Assembly: GCA_950097605.1 (NCBI GenBank)
Contig: CATNEU010000138.1
Span: forward strand, 1 to 5,020
Direction: 5' to 3'
Source: an uncultured Oscillospiraceae bacterium
Lineage (GTDB): Bacteria; Bacillota; Clostridia; Oscillospirales; Ruminococcaceae
Length of the DNA: 5,020 bases
In this document: one piece after another, positions 1 to 5,020 of the stretch
Position numbering within the stretch: position 1 is the stretch's first letter
Layout: every line of letters starts with the position of its first letter
Translations under genes and position numbers: made by a program
The notes under the pieces: model-generated
What the model saw: the letters and a program-made list of their open reading frames with translations, nothing else
Database searches by the model: none
Told to the model about the DNA's origin: nothing

Positions 1-105
1 AGCATCTCCAGCCGCCGCCCGTCCGCACGGCAGCATCCGGACAGGCAAGACCCCCGTGCTTTTTGCAGCGTGCTGAAAACCGGACATAGAAAGGAACGAG
101 AGGCT
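1..105 (+). other. Upstream segment, no gene assigned
   Basis: This GC-rich stretch precedes the first gene. The reading frame of that gene is open back to the window edge with no ATG before 106, so an upstream extension or the end of another gene cannot be excluded. The other two + frames close at TGA 74-76 and TAG 87-89, and either could be the tail of an upstream gene, but the 24-28 codons visible are too few to recognise. I see no convincing promoter or terminator; GTCCG (21-25) and CGGAC (38-42) could form only a weak 5-bp stem. Confidence 0.4.
91..95 (+). promoter_or_regulatory. Ribosome binding site for the nucleotidyltransferase
   Basis: AAGGA lies 10 bases before the ATG at 106, with a second purine run, GAGAGG (98-103), closer in. 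This favours ATG 106 over the in-frame GTG at 70. The GTG would add twelve mostly charged residues ahead of the canonical MKAVIMAGGEG start of the Rossmann-like nucleotidyltransferase fold. Confidence 0.65.
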
Positions 106-2412
106 ATGAAAGCAGTGATTATGGCCGGCGGAGAGGGCAGCAGGCTGCGTCCGCTGACCTGCGACCTCCCCAAACCGATGGCGCCGCTCTGCGGCAGGCC
201 GATCCTGGAGTATATATTGGACTTGCTCCACAAGCACGGCTGTGACGAGGCGGCAATGACGCTGATGTATCTGCCGCAGTGCATTATGGGGCATTTCCCG
301 GACAAACGGTATAAAGACGTGCCGTTGCGCTTTGTACTGGAGAATGCGCCGCTTGGCACGGCGGGCAGCGTGAAAAACGCGGCGCGCGGCGCGCGTGAGG
401 ATTTTCTGGTGATCAGCGGCGACGCGCTCTGTGATTTCGATTTATCCGCCGCGTTTGCGGCGCACCGCAAAAACCGCGCGGATATCACGGTAATCGTGAA
501 AAAAGTGGCCGACCCGCGCGAATACGGGCTGGTGCGCACGGGAAAAAACGGGCGCATCGAGGGGTTTGTGGAAAAGCCCAGCTATGCACAGGCGGTGACC
601 AACCTCGCCAACACGGGTATCTATATCATCAACCCGGATTGTTTGCCGCTGATTCCGGACGAAGGGCAGTTTGATTTTGCAAAGGACCTGTTTCCGCTGA
701 TGCTCAAAAAGGGAATGCGCCTGTTTGCGTTTGAGGACGCGGGCTACTGGTGCGATATTGGGGATCTTACAACCTATGTCTCCTGCCAGCGAGATATGCT
801 CGAGGGCCGGGTGCAGTGCCGCGTGCAGGGGCACCGGGATGAAAACGGCAGCGTTTTCGCGGGCGGCCGTCCATCCTCAGGCGTGAAAATCTCTCCGCCC
901 GTCTATATCGGCAACGACGTGACGTTTGATGGGGAAGCCACGATTGCCGCTGGCAGCGTGGTCTGTGACGGCTGCACGATTGGAAACGGTGCGAAGGTCC
1001 GCGGCAGCATCGTATTGCAGGACAGCTATATCGGCGCGAATACGACCCTGTCGGGCGCCGTTGTCTGCACAGGCGGCTCGGTCAAGGCGGGTGCGGGGCT
1101 GTTCGAGGGCAGTGTTGCGGGCTCCAAAAGCGTCATCGGTGCGGGCGCGGTTTTGAGTCCCGGCGTAAAGATCTGGCCGCTTAAGCAGATCGAGGACTTT
1201 GCCGTCGCGCGGGACAATTTGCAATATGGCATTGCCCGCAGCAACGTATTTGACGACGACGGCATCGCTGGGGAAACCGGCGTGGAGCTCACACCGGAAT
1301 TCTGCGCCCGCGTAGGCGCGGCGGTTGGCAGCATCAAAAACTGCACCCGCGTGGCCATTGCCACCAACGGCAGCCGCGCCGGCTTTGCGCTGGGCGAGGC
1401 GCTCAAGGCCGGCATCCTGTCCACGGGCTGCCAGGTCTGGGATTTTGGAGAACAGTTCGAGGCGCAGTTTGACTATTGCGCCGCGCTCGCGTCCGCGCCG
1501 CTGGGCGTGTATGTGGAAGGCGGGCAGCGCTCGAGCTTGCGGCTGGTCGGCGAGGGCGGCCTGCCCGCGCCGCGCAGCGTGGAGCGGTCGATTGAGGGAA
1601 GCCTTGCACGCGGCGAGTACCGGCGCAGCCGGTGGGACACGCTCGGCGAGTGCGTGGACATGGCGGGCATGCGGATGCTCTATGAATGCGACCTGCTGAA
1701 ATGCGCGCCGCAGGGGCTCGAGGGTATGCATGCGTGCGTGCGCAGCGAAAATCCCAAGATTGCGGCGGTGGCAAACGCCGTGCTGGCAAGGCTTGGCTGT
1801 GACCTGCGTTGCGGCACGCGGTTCAGCATCGACCAGTCGGGCAGGCGTCTGACGGCGTTTAGCGAAGTGGACGGCTATGTCTGGCACGAGCGGCTGCTGG
1901 CGCTCGGCTGTATATCCGAATTTGAAAAGGGGCGCAGCGTCGCGCTGCCGTATGACGCGCCGCGCATGCTGGACCGTCTCGCGGCGCAGTTTGGCTGTGC
2001 GGCCTGCCGGTATTTTGAGTGCCCGGCGGACGCGAGCGACGCAAAGGCCAGGGAGCTTGCCAAGACCCAGCCGTTTGTGCGCGATGCGCTGATGCTGGCC
2101 CTCAAGCTGCTCGACTATCTGGCGCGCAGCGGACAGACGCTGCAGCAGGCACTTCAATCTACGCCCGAGTTTGCGGTCACGCAGAAAGAATATGCCTATA
2201 CGGGAGACGTTGGCGCGCTCATGCGCACGCTCGGTTCGCACACTGCGCAGAAGGAGATGGGCGAGGGCGTATTGCTGCCGGACAAGGACAAGCGCGGCGT
2301 TGTGCTGGTGCGGCCGCTCAAACGGGGCGCGGGCATCCGGGTCTATGCCGAGGCGAGCAATACCGAAATTGCGCAGGAGCTCTGCGCGCAGATCGAGGAT
2401 ACCCTTGCATAG
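106..2412 (+). CDS. Sugar-1-phosphate nucleotidyltransferase (mannose-1-phosphate guanylyltransferase-like) fused to a beta-helix and a degenerate phosphomannomutase-like domain
   Basis: The 768-residue cytoplasmic protein should make an NDP-sugar from an NTP and a hexose-1-phosphate, for glycan synthesis. Residues 1 to about 235 are the nucleotidyltransferase: GGEGSRLRPLT (8-18), KPM (23-25), SGDALCDFD with probable metal-binding D106, EKP (156-158), NTG (169-171) and GYWCDIG. Residues about 262-358 carry hexapeptide repeats of a left-handed beta-helix. Residues about 380-768 resemble a phosphohexomutase, beginning FDDDGIAGETGVELTPEF. The mutase signatures are eroded: the phosphoserine loop region (about 468-481) has no S-H-N; the metal loop reads DQSGRR (576-581) where DGDGDR is expected; and the sugar-phosphate loop reads RPLKRG (736-741) instead of RPSGTE. 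So I infer that only the transferase half is active and the C-terminal part is structural or regulatory. The architecture is known from Firmicutes, actinobacterial and cyanobacterial proteins usually labelled mannose-1-phosphate guanylyltransferase. GTP/mannose against other NTP/hexose pairs cannot be decided here. Confidence 0.88.
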   Translation: MKAVIMAGGEGSRLRPLTCDLPKPMAPLCGRPILEYILDLLHKHGCDEAAMTLMYLPQCIMGHFPDKRYKDVPLRFVLENAPLGTAGSVKNAARGAREDFLVISGDALCDFDLSAAFAAHRKNRADITVIVKKVADPREYGLVRTGKNGRIEGFVEKPSYAQAVTNLANTGIYIINPDCLPLIPDEGQFDFAKDLFPLMLKKGMRLFAFEDAGYWCDIGDLTTYVSCQRDMLEGRVQCRVQGHRDENGSVFAGGRPSSGVKISPPVYIGNDVTFDGEATIAAGSVVCDGCTIGNGAKVRGSIVLQDSYIGANTTLSGAVVCTGGSVKAGAGLFEGSVAGSKSVIGAGAVLSPGVKIWPLKQIEDFAVARDNLQYGIARSNVFDDDGIAGETGVELTPEFCARVGAAVGSIKNCTRVAIATNGSRAGFALGEALKAGILSTGCQVWDFGEQFEAQFDYCAALASAPLGVYVEGGQRSSLRLVGEGGLPAPRSVERSIEGSLARGEYRRSRWDTLGECVDMAGMRMLYECDLLKCAPQGLEGMHACVRSENPKIAAVANAVLARLGCDLRCGTRFSIDQSGRRLTAFSEVDGYVWHERLLALGCISEFEKGRSVALPYDAPRMLDRLAAQFGCAACRYFECPADASDAKARELAKTQPFVRDALMLALKLLDYLARSGQTLQQALQSTPEFAVTQKEYAYTGDVGALMRTLGSHTAQKEMGEGVLLPDKDKRGVVLVRPLKRGAGIRVYAEASNTEIAQELCAQIEDTLA

Positions 2413-2437
2413 GGCGGCCGTCGCTCTGCTGCAACAA

Positions 2438-2473
2438 AAAGGCCTGGCGGCCGGAGAAGCCCGCCAGGCCTTT
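2438..2473 (+). terminator. Strong hairpin terminator, possibly bidirectional
   Basis: A perfect 13-bp stem (AAAGGCCTGGCGG, 2438-2450, with CCGCCAGGCCTTT, 2461-2473) encloses a 10-base loop, 25 bases after the nucleotidyltransferase stop. On the + strand the U tract is only three bases before GGC. On the - strand the same stem is followed by five T and then GTTGC, which is the better tail. It separates the first gene from the promoter at 2536. Confidence 0.75.
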
Positions 2474-2535
2474 GGCATGCCTATGGGAATATAAAAAAAT
2501 GCTGCCGCGGGTCTTCTCACAGCGGGTATATTTGG

Positions 2536-2564
2536 TTGATTCCAGTGCGGAAGCATGGTATACT
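2536..2564 (+). promoter_or_regulatory. Sigma-A promoter with extended -10, driving the acyltransferase-deacetylase operon
   Basis: TTGATT (2536-2541) and TATACT (2559-2564) are 17 bases apart, the ideal spacing. TGG directly before the -10 box provides the extended -10 TGn motif. Transcription should start near 2571, giving a leader of about 80 bases. Both boxes are close to consensus, so strong constitutive expression is likely unless a regulator acts. Confidence 0.8.
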
Positions 2565-2610
2565 GAAACCGTCTTTGTAAAAGTGTTTGTATACACCATT
2601 GCAGATAGAG

Positions 2611-2628
2611 TTTCCGCCCCGGCGGAAA
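2611..2628 (+). repeat. Inverted repeat (hairpin) in the operon leader
   Basis: TTTCCGCC and GGCGGAAA are separated by CC and can fold as a 7-bp stem with a 4-base loop. The hairpin ends 7 bases before the ribosome binding site, so it could stabilise the mRNA, affect initiation, or mark a protein-binding operator. There is no U tract, so it is not a terminator. Confidence 0.5.
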
Positions 2629-2635
2629 GAAAATT

Positions 2636-2642
2636 GGGAGGA
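2636..2642 (+). promoter_or_regulatory. Ribosome binding site of the acyltransferase
   Basis: GGGAGGA lies 7 bases before ATG 2650, a near-perfect Firmicutes Shine-Dalgarno site. It excludes the longer in-frame TTG start at 2587, which lies within the leader, has no such site and would add 21 residues that do not fit the beta-helix. Confidence 0.85.
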
Positions 2643-2649
2643 AGTATTT

Positions 2650-3369
2650 ATGGATAATAAAGTGGGTGTCACTCTGGGCGAAAACGCCTCGATTGGGGAA
2701 GATTGCACATTTGGGCACAATGTTGTGATCGGGGACAACTGCGTAATCGGCAACGGCGTAACGCTGCACCACAACGTGGTGCTGTACGACGGGACCCGGC
2801 TCGATGACGGCGTTGAAGTCTTCGACAACGCGGTCATCGGACGTCCGCCGCGCACCGCGGGTTATCTGATGCACAAAATCACCGAAAACCTTGCGCCCGT
2901 GCACATCGGCCCGAACAGCATCGTCGGCGCGGGCGTTGTGATCTATGCGGGCAATGAGATCGCCAACAACGTGCTGATCGGCGACAACGCCGCGCTGCGC
3001 GAGGAAGGCGTGATTGAGGAGTATGTGGTGCTGGGCCGCTTTGCGAACACCAGCCACCACACGGTGATCAAACGCCGCTCCAAGGTGATGGACTACTCGT
3101 TTGTCAATGCGCATTCCACCGTGGAGGAATATGTGTTTATCGGCGCGAACGTGATCTCCACAAGCGGAAGGGATATGCGCCTCACCGGGCCAGAAGTGGG
3201 TCCGGCAGGCGGCGTGCATTTTAAAAAGGGCTGCAAAATCGCCTCGAGCGTAACGGTGCTGCCGGGCGTCACGATTGGCGAAAACGCAGTTGTCGCGGCG
3301 GGCGCGGTGGTCACCAAGGACGTTGCGGACGGCGCGGTGGTCATGGGCGTTCCGGCCAAAGCGAGGTAG
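2650..3369 (+). CDS. Hexapeptide-repeat (left-handed beta-helix) acyltransferase
   Basis: This 239-residue soluble protein has no signal peptide or membrane segment. It is built almost wholly of hexapeptide repeats (for example IGEDCTFGHNVVIGDNCVIG near residues 15-34), the fold of trimeric acyl-CoA-dependent sugar acyltransferases. NTSHH (133-137) offers H136/H137 as candidate catalytic bases. A non-repeat insertion around RDMRLTGPEVGPAGG (174-188) interrupts the helix. The C-terminus VLPGVTIGENAVVAAGAVVTKDV...GVPAKAR (203-239) is the classic ending of acetyltransferases of the WbbJ/WlbB/NeuD type. It is likely to acylate an amino or hydroxyl group of a nucleotide sugar or glycan precursor in the cytoplasm. 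It is the first gene of its operon and its stop lies 5 bases before the deacetylase start, which suggests a shared substrate. Acceptor and acyl donor are unknown. A gamma-carbonic-anhydrase-like or serine acetyltransferase role is less likely given the long repeat array and C-terminus. Confidence 0.85.
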   Translation: MDNKVGVTLGENASIGEDCTFGHNVVIGDNCVIGNGVTLHHNVVLYDGTRLDDGVEVFDNAVIGRPPRTAGYLMHKITENLAPVHIGPNSIVGAGVVIYAGNEIANNVLIGDNAALREEGVIEEYVVLGRFANTSHHTVIKRRSKVMDYSFVNAHSTVEEYVFIGANVISTSGRDMRLTGPEVGPAGGVHFKKGCKIASSVTVLPGVTIGENAVVAAGAVVTKDVADGAVVMGVPAKAR

Positions 3370-3374
3370 AAAAC

Positions 3375-4157
3375 ATGCGTGAGATGCTGCAAAAACTCGC
3401 CAAAGCCAGAACGGAGCTGGCACAGACCAAAACGGTCTGTTTCACCTCAGATATCGACTGGGCGTCGGAATTCGCAATCGAAAAATCCATCTCATTTTTT
3501 AGAGACGCGAACGTGCCGATTACCTATTTCCTCACGCATCCGAGCGCGGCGATCCAGCGCAGCCTCGACCGCGGGGAAATCCGCGCGGGATTGCACCCGA
3601 ACTTCATGCCCGACAGCAGCCAGGGCGCCAGCTATGACGAGGTGATGGACTATTGCTTCAAGCTGCTGCCCGGCGCACGCGGTTTCCGCTCGCACCGCCA
3701 TTATGACGTCAACGACGTGCTGGAGAAATTCAAGGCGCGCGGGATCGAATATGATTCCAACGTCTGCACGCTGCTCGACGAGCTGCCGCCGTTTTTGCAC
3801 CGCACCGGGCTGGTGCGGTTTCCGATCTTTATTGAGGACGGCGGCTACTTGTTAAACGGCGGAGACCTGCGGTTTGCAAACGTGGCCGATTTATTCGACA
3901 CGCCGGGCCTCAAGGTGATCAATCTGCACCCGATGCATCTGCTGCTGAACACGCCGTATTTTAAGTACACCAGAGAGATCAAGGACCGTCTGAGCCGCAG
4001 CGAATGGAACCATCTGGACGACGGGCAGATTGCAAAGCTCGCGTTTGAGGGCCGCGGCATCACGAGCTTTATAGAGGAAATGGTGGACTTCTTCCAGAAA
4101 AAAGGGTTTGCATTCCGGTATCTGGAGGATGTGTACGACTGGATTCTGACGCTCTAG
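3375..4157 (+). CDS. Polysaccharide deacetylase-like protein (carbohydrate esterase 4 fold, WbmS-like)
   Basis: This 260-residue protein lacks a signal peptide, so it should act in the cytoplasm. The core matches a NodB/CE4-type barrel: TSDIDW (24-29) supplies the base and metal aspartates D26/D28, LHPNF (73-77) sits where motif 2 belongs, GFRSHRHY (103-110) supplies the motif-3 arginine, and NLHPMH (183-188) is the late LxH motif. Classical CE4 enzymes carry HxxxH/HSxxH in motif 2, whereas here H74 is followed by P-N-F, as I recall for the WbmS-like branch found in O-antigen loci. Probable role: removing an N- or O-acetyl group from a sugar or lipid-linked glycan precursor. The start ATG 3375 is supported by GAGG (3363-3366), 8 bases upstream and overlapping the end of the acyltransferase gene, so translation is probably coupled. 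Fold assignment is good; exact substrate and activity are unproven. Confidence 0.8.
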   Translation: MREMLQKLAKARTELAQTKTVCFTSDIDWASEFAIEKSISFFRDANVPITYFLTHPSAAIQRSLDRGEIRAGLHPNFMPDSSQGASYDEVMDYCFKLLPGARGFRSHRHYDVNDVLEKFKARGIEYDSNVCTLLDELPPFLHRTGLVRFPIFIEDGGYLLNGGDLRFANVADLFDTPGLKVINLHPMHLLLNTPYFKYTREIKDRLSRSEWNHLDDGQIAKLAFEGRGITSFIEEMVDFFQKKGFAFRYLEDVYDWILTL

Positions 4158-4172
4158 CGGGTACCGATGTGC

Positions 4173-4190
4173 TTCCCCTTGCAAGGGGAA
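4173..4190. repeat. Perfect 18-bp palindrome
   Basis: TTCCCCTTGCAAGGGGAA is fully self-complementary and lies 15 bases after the deacetylase stop. Short TTCCCC...GGGGAA palindromes recur between genes in several gut Clostridia (from memory), so this may be a remnant of a dispersed repeat. With no proper loop or T tract it is a poor terminator; a protein-binding site is another option. Confidence 0.6.
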
Positions 4191-4230
4191 ACTGTGTTTG
4201 TTTCCAATCGCGCGGCGCATTGCCGCTGCG

Positions 4231-4276
4231 AAGCAAAAGACGCTTTTCGTTGTATCGGAAAGCGTCTTTTGCTTTT
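4231..4276 (+). terminator. Rho-independent terminator of the acyltransferase-deacetylase operon
   Basis: A perfect 16-bp stem (AAGCAAAAGACGCTTT, 4231-4246, with its complement, 4259-4274) has a 12-base loop that can close by two or three further pairs. The T run 4273-4276 follows, then AAAA. The arm begins 73 bases after the deacetylase stop. The A-rich left arm also gives T residues on the opposite strand, so it may work in both directions. Confidence 0.85.
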
Positions 4277-4366
4277 AAAAAGAGGATTTCAGCCGCAATT
4301 GTGCAACTTGTATCAAAAGTTCATAAAAAGTTTTACTATTTTGCCGGTCAAACCACCCGAATCTCC
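4277..4366. other. AT-rich spacer
   Basis: About 90 bases between the terminator and the next promoter, with an A/T-rich centre near 4308-4342. I see no gene here. The A/T block lies somewhat too far upstream to be a standard UP element of the promoter at 4367. Confidence 0.4.
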
Positions 4367-4395
4367 TTGACAGTTTTGAACCCAACGTATAAAAT
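4367..4395 (+). promoter_or_regulatory. Near-consensus sigma-A promoter of the RNA-like region
   Basis: TTGACA (4367-4372) is a perfect -35 box. TAAAAT (4390-4395) follows at exactly 17 bases; an overlapping TATAAA (4388-4393) would have a 15-base spacer. Transcription should begin near 4402. The strength resembles promoters of stable RNAs. No ribosome binding site follows the first possible starts (GTG 4410, ATG 4423). Confidence 0.8.
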
Positions 4396-4441
4396 TACCT
4401 TAAGAAAGAGTGTACGGCTTGTATGACGGCGCAATTTTTGC

Positions 4442-4477
4442 TGCCGGCATGCAAAAAGATTTCCAATGCAACCGGCA
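4442..4477 (+). repeat. Hairpin TGCCGG/CCGGCA within the candidate RNA
   Basis: TGCCGG (4442-4447) pairs with CCGGCA (4472-4477). After a 2/1 internal loop, TGCA (4450-4453) pairs with TGCA (4467-4470), leaving a 13-base A-rich apical loop. It is the first clear fold after the predicted start. Confidence 0.45.
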
Positions 4478-4493
4478 TAAGTGTGAAGCGTTT

Positions 4494-4517
4494 GACGATA
4501 CTAAAAAAAGAATCGTC
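4494..4517 (+). repeat. Hairpin with A-rich loop within the candidate RNA
   Basis: GACGAT (4494-4499) and ATCGTC (4512-4517) form a perfect 6-bp stem around the 12-base loop ACTAAAAAAAGA. Exposed A runs of this kind often dock into other helices or bind protein or RNA partners. Confidence 0.45.
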
Positions 4518-4528
4518 CCGAAGGCGTT

Positions 4529-4594
4529 GTCTGCTGATCTGGGAAGGGGCCGCACCTGCAAATTCGGCGTTTGTAGAAGGTTCCGGCAGCAGGC
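4529..4594 (+). repeat. Long three-tier stem-loop within the candidate RNA
   Basis: Three nested helices share one axis: GTCTGCTG (4529-4536) with CAGCAGGC (4587-4594, one U-G pair), GGAA (4542-4545) with TTCC (4581-4584), and CTGCAAA (4556-4562) with TTTGTAG (4570-4576, one G-U pair) capped by TTCGGCG. An alternative inner pairing GCCG (4549-4552) with CGGC (4565-4568) competes with the last helix. Confidence 0.5.
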
Positions 4595-4748
4595 TTTTCT
4601 GTGGCTGTGCTGCGGCATATGTCCGGAGGAAAGACGGTTTCGAGATGTGGCCTGCGCGATTTATAGGGGAACGTGTGTCTGTTTGCGGGCGGAAGGCTGC
4701 TTTTGACGGTGTGGACCGGTAAAAGAGCGGGATAGTTGACCGAATAGA

Positions 4749-4763
4749 ACCTACTCCGTAGGT
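4749..4763. repeat. Compact perfect hairpin
   Basis: ACCTAC (4749-4754) and GTAGGT (4758-4763) form a 6-bp stem with a TCC triloop. The symmetry holds on both strands, so a DNA-binding dyad is an alternative to an RNA hairpin. Confidence 0.45.
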
Positions 4764-4790
4764 GTTTCCCTGCGTCTGCGTATGGTTTTG

Positions 4791-4829
4791 CGGCGCACGA
4801 GGGGGGCGTTTGCCCTTTTTTGTGCGTTG
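4791..4829 (+). repeat. 17-pair hairpin rich in G-U pairs, with a T6 run
   Basis: Positions 4791-4807 pair with 4812-4829 around a GTTT loop, with a single bulged T (4816). Six of the 17 pairs are G-U, so the helix exists only in the + strand transcript. The inner GGGC/GCCC stem followed by T 4816-4821 could instead act as a weak intrinsic terminator; the two roles are exclusive, because the T run is part of the long helix. Confidence 0.5.
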
Positions 4830-4907
4830 TCTGCCGTCTGGTGGGCCAGTTAATGGATTTGTACCTCTTTCACGTGATGTTTTGCGTATAGGCAGTTTAA
4901 AAAATTG

Positions 4908-4941
4908 TGGCTTGCAGCCAACTGTGAAGAGTTGGTTTTTT
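4908..4941 (+). terminator. Possible short-stem terminator with an overlapping alternative hairpin
   Basis: CCAACT (4918-4923) and AGTTGG (4930-4935) form a 6-bp stem with a 6-base loop, followed directly by T6 (4936-4941). Overlapping it, TGGCT (4908-4912) pairs with AGCCA (4916-4920), which takes the 5' bases of the first stem. Such mutually exclusive folds resemble attenuators, but the stem is short and termination would be weak. Confidence 0.4.
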
Positions 4942-4954
4942 ACTATGAAACGAG

Positions 4955-5002
4955 CGCCGGTCTGCGTAACGCGGATATGTGTATGCAGCACACGCCGGTC
5001 TG
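4955..5002 (+). repeat. 10-bp direct repeat pair
   Basis: CGCCGGTCTG occurs at 4955-4964 and again at 4993-5002, 38 bases apart start to start. Between them TCTGCG (4961-4966) can pair with CGCGGA (4970-4975). The second copy overlaps ACGCCG (4992-4997), which can pair with CGGCGT (5012-5017). Two copies are too few for a CRISPR array; a duplicated RNA element is possible. Confidence 0.45.
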
Positions 5003-5020
5003 GGACTTGCGCGGCGTAGT

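Larger units (their letters stand above)
4402..5020 (+). ncRNA. Candidate large structured non-coding RNA (or long leader), 3' end not certain
   Basis: Over 600 bases follow a near-consensus promoter without a credible gene. The two overlapping + frames that stay open for about 100 codons (from 4410 and 4423) lack ribosome binding sites and read as cysteine/arginine-rich sequence without domain motifs. The strand is G/T-rich and folds locally many times: 4442-4477, 4494-4517, 4529-4594, 4749-4763, 4791-4829 and 4918-4935. Some stems rely on G-U pairs, which would be lost in the antisense strand, so they point to a + strand RNA. Possible ends are the T6 runs at 4816-4821 (about 420 nt) and 4936-4941 (about 540 nt), or beyond the window. 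I looked for signatures of tmRNA, RNase P RNA, SRP RNA, 16S rRNA, tRNA, T-box and common riboswitches and found none. OLE, ROOL, GOLLD and raiA RNAs could not be ruled in or out by eye. Confidence 0.5.

Overview
The window looks like part of a moderately GC-rich Firmicutes genome, most likely a gut-type Clostridia (Oscillospiraceae/Christensenellaceae-like). This is an inference from three things: near-consensus sigma-A promoters and a GGGAGGA ribosome binding site in a GC-rich background, the nucleotidyltransferase / beta-helix / mutase-like fusion architecture, and a short TTCCCC...GGGGAA palindrome of a kind I associate with such genomes. No rRNA or protein marker settles the lineage.

Layout, all on the + strand. 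(1) Positions 106-2412 encode a 768-residue sugar-1-phosphate nucleotidyltransferase fused to a left-handed beta-helix and a phosphomannomutase-like domain whose catalytic loops appear lost. A strong hairpin at 2438-2473 closes this unit. (2) An extended -10 promoter at 2536-2564 starts a compact two-gene operon. It holds a hexapeptide-repeat acyltransferase (2650-3369) and, 5 bp later, a CE4-like (WbmS-like) polysaccharide deacetylase (3375-4157). A perfect 16-bp-stem terminator at 4231-4276 ends it. (3) From about 4280 to the window end (about 740 bases) I find no credible protein gene. This stretch has a near-consensus promoter (TTGACA-N17-TAAAAT, 4367-4395) followed by more than 600 bases rich in RNA-type hairpins, several with G-U pairs that hold only in the + strand transcript. 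It is a candidate large structured non-coding RNA or a very long leader, and it continues past or ends near the window edge.

Together the three proteins suggest cell-surface or capsular glycan work: activating a hexose-1-phosphate to an NDP-sugar, then acylating and de-acetylating a sugar or glycan. The activated sugar and the acceptor cannot be read from the sequence. The most interesting items are the unassigned RNA-like region and the catalytically eroded mutase domain.
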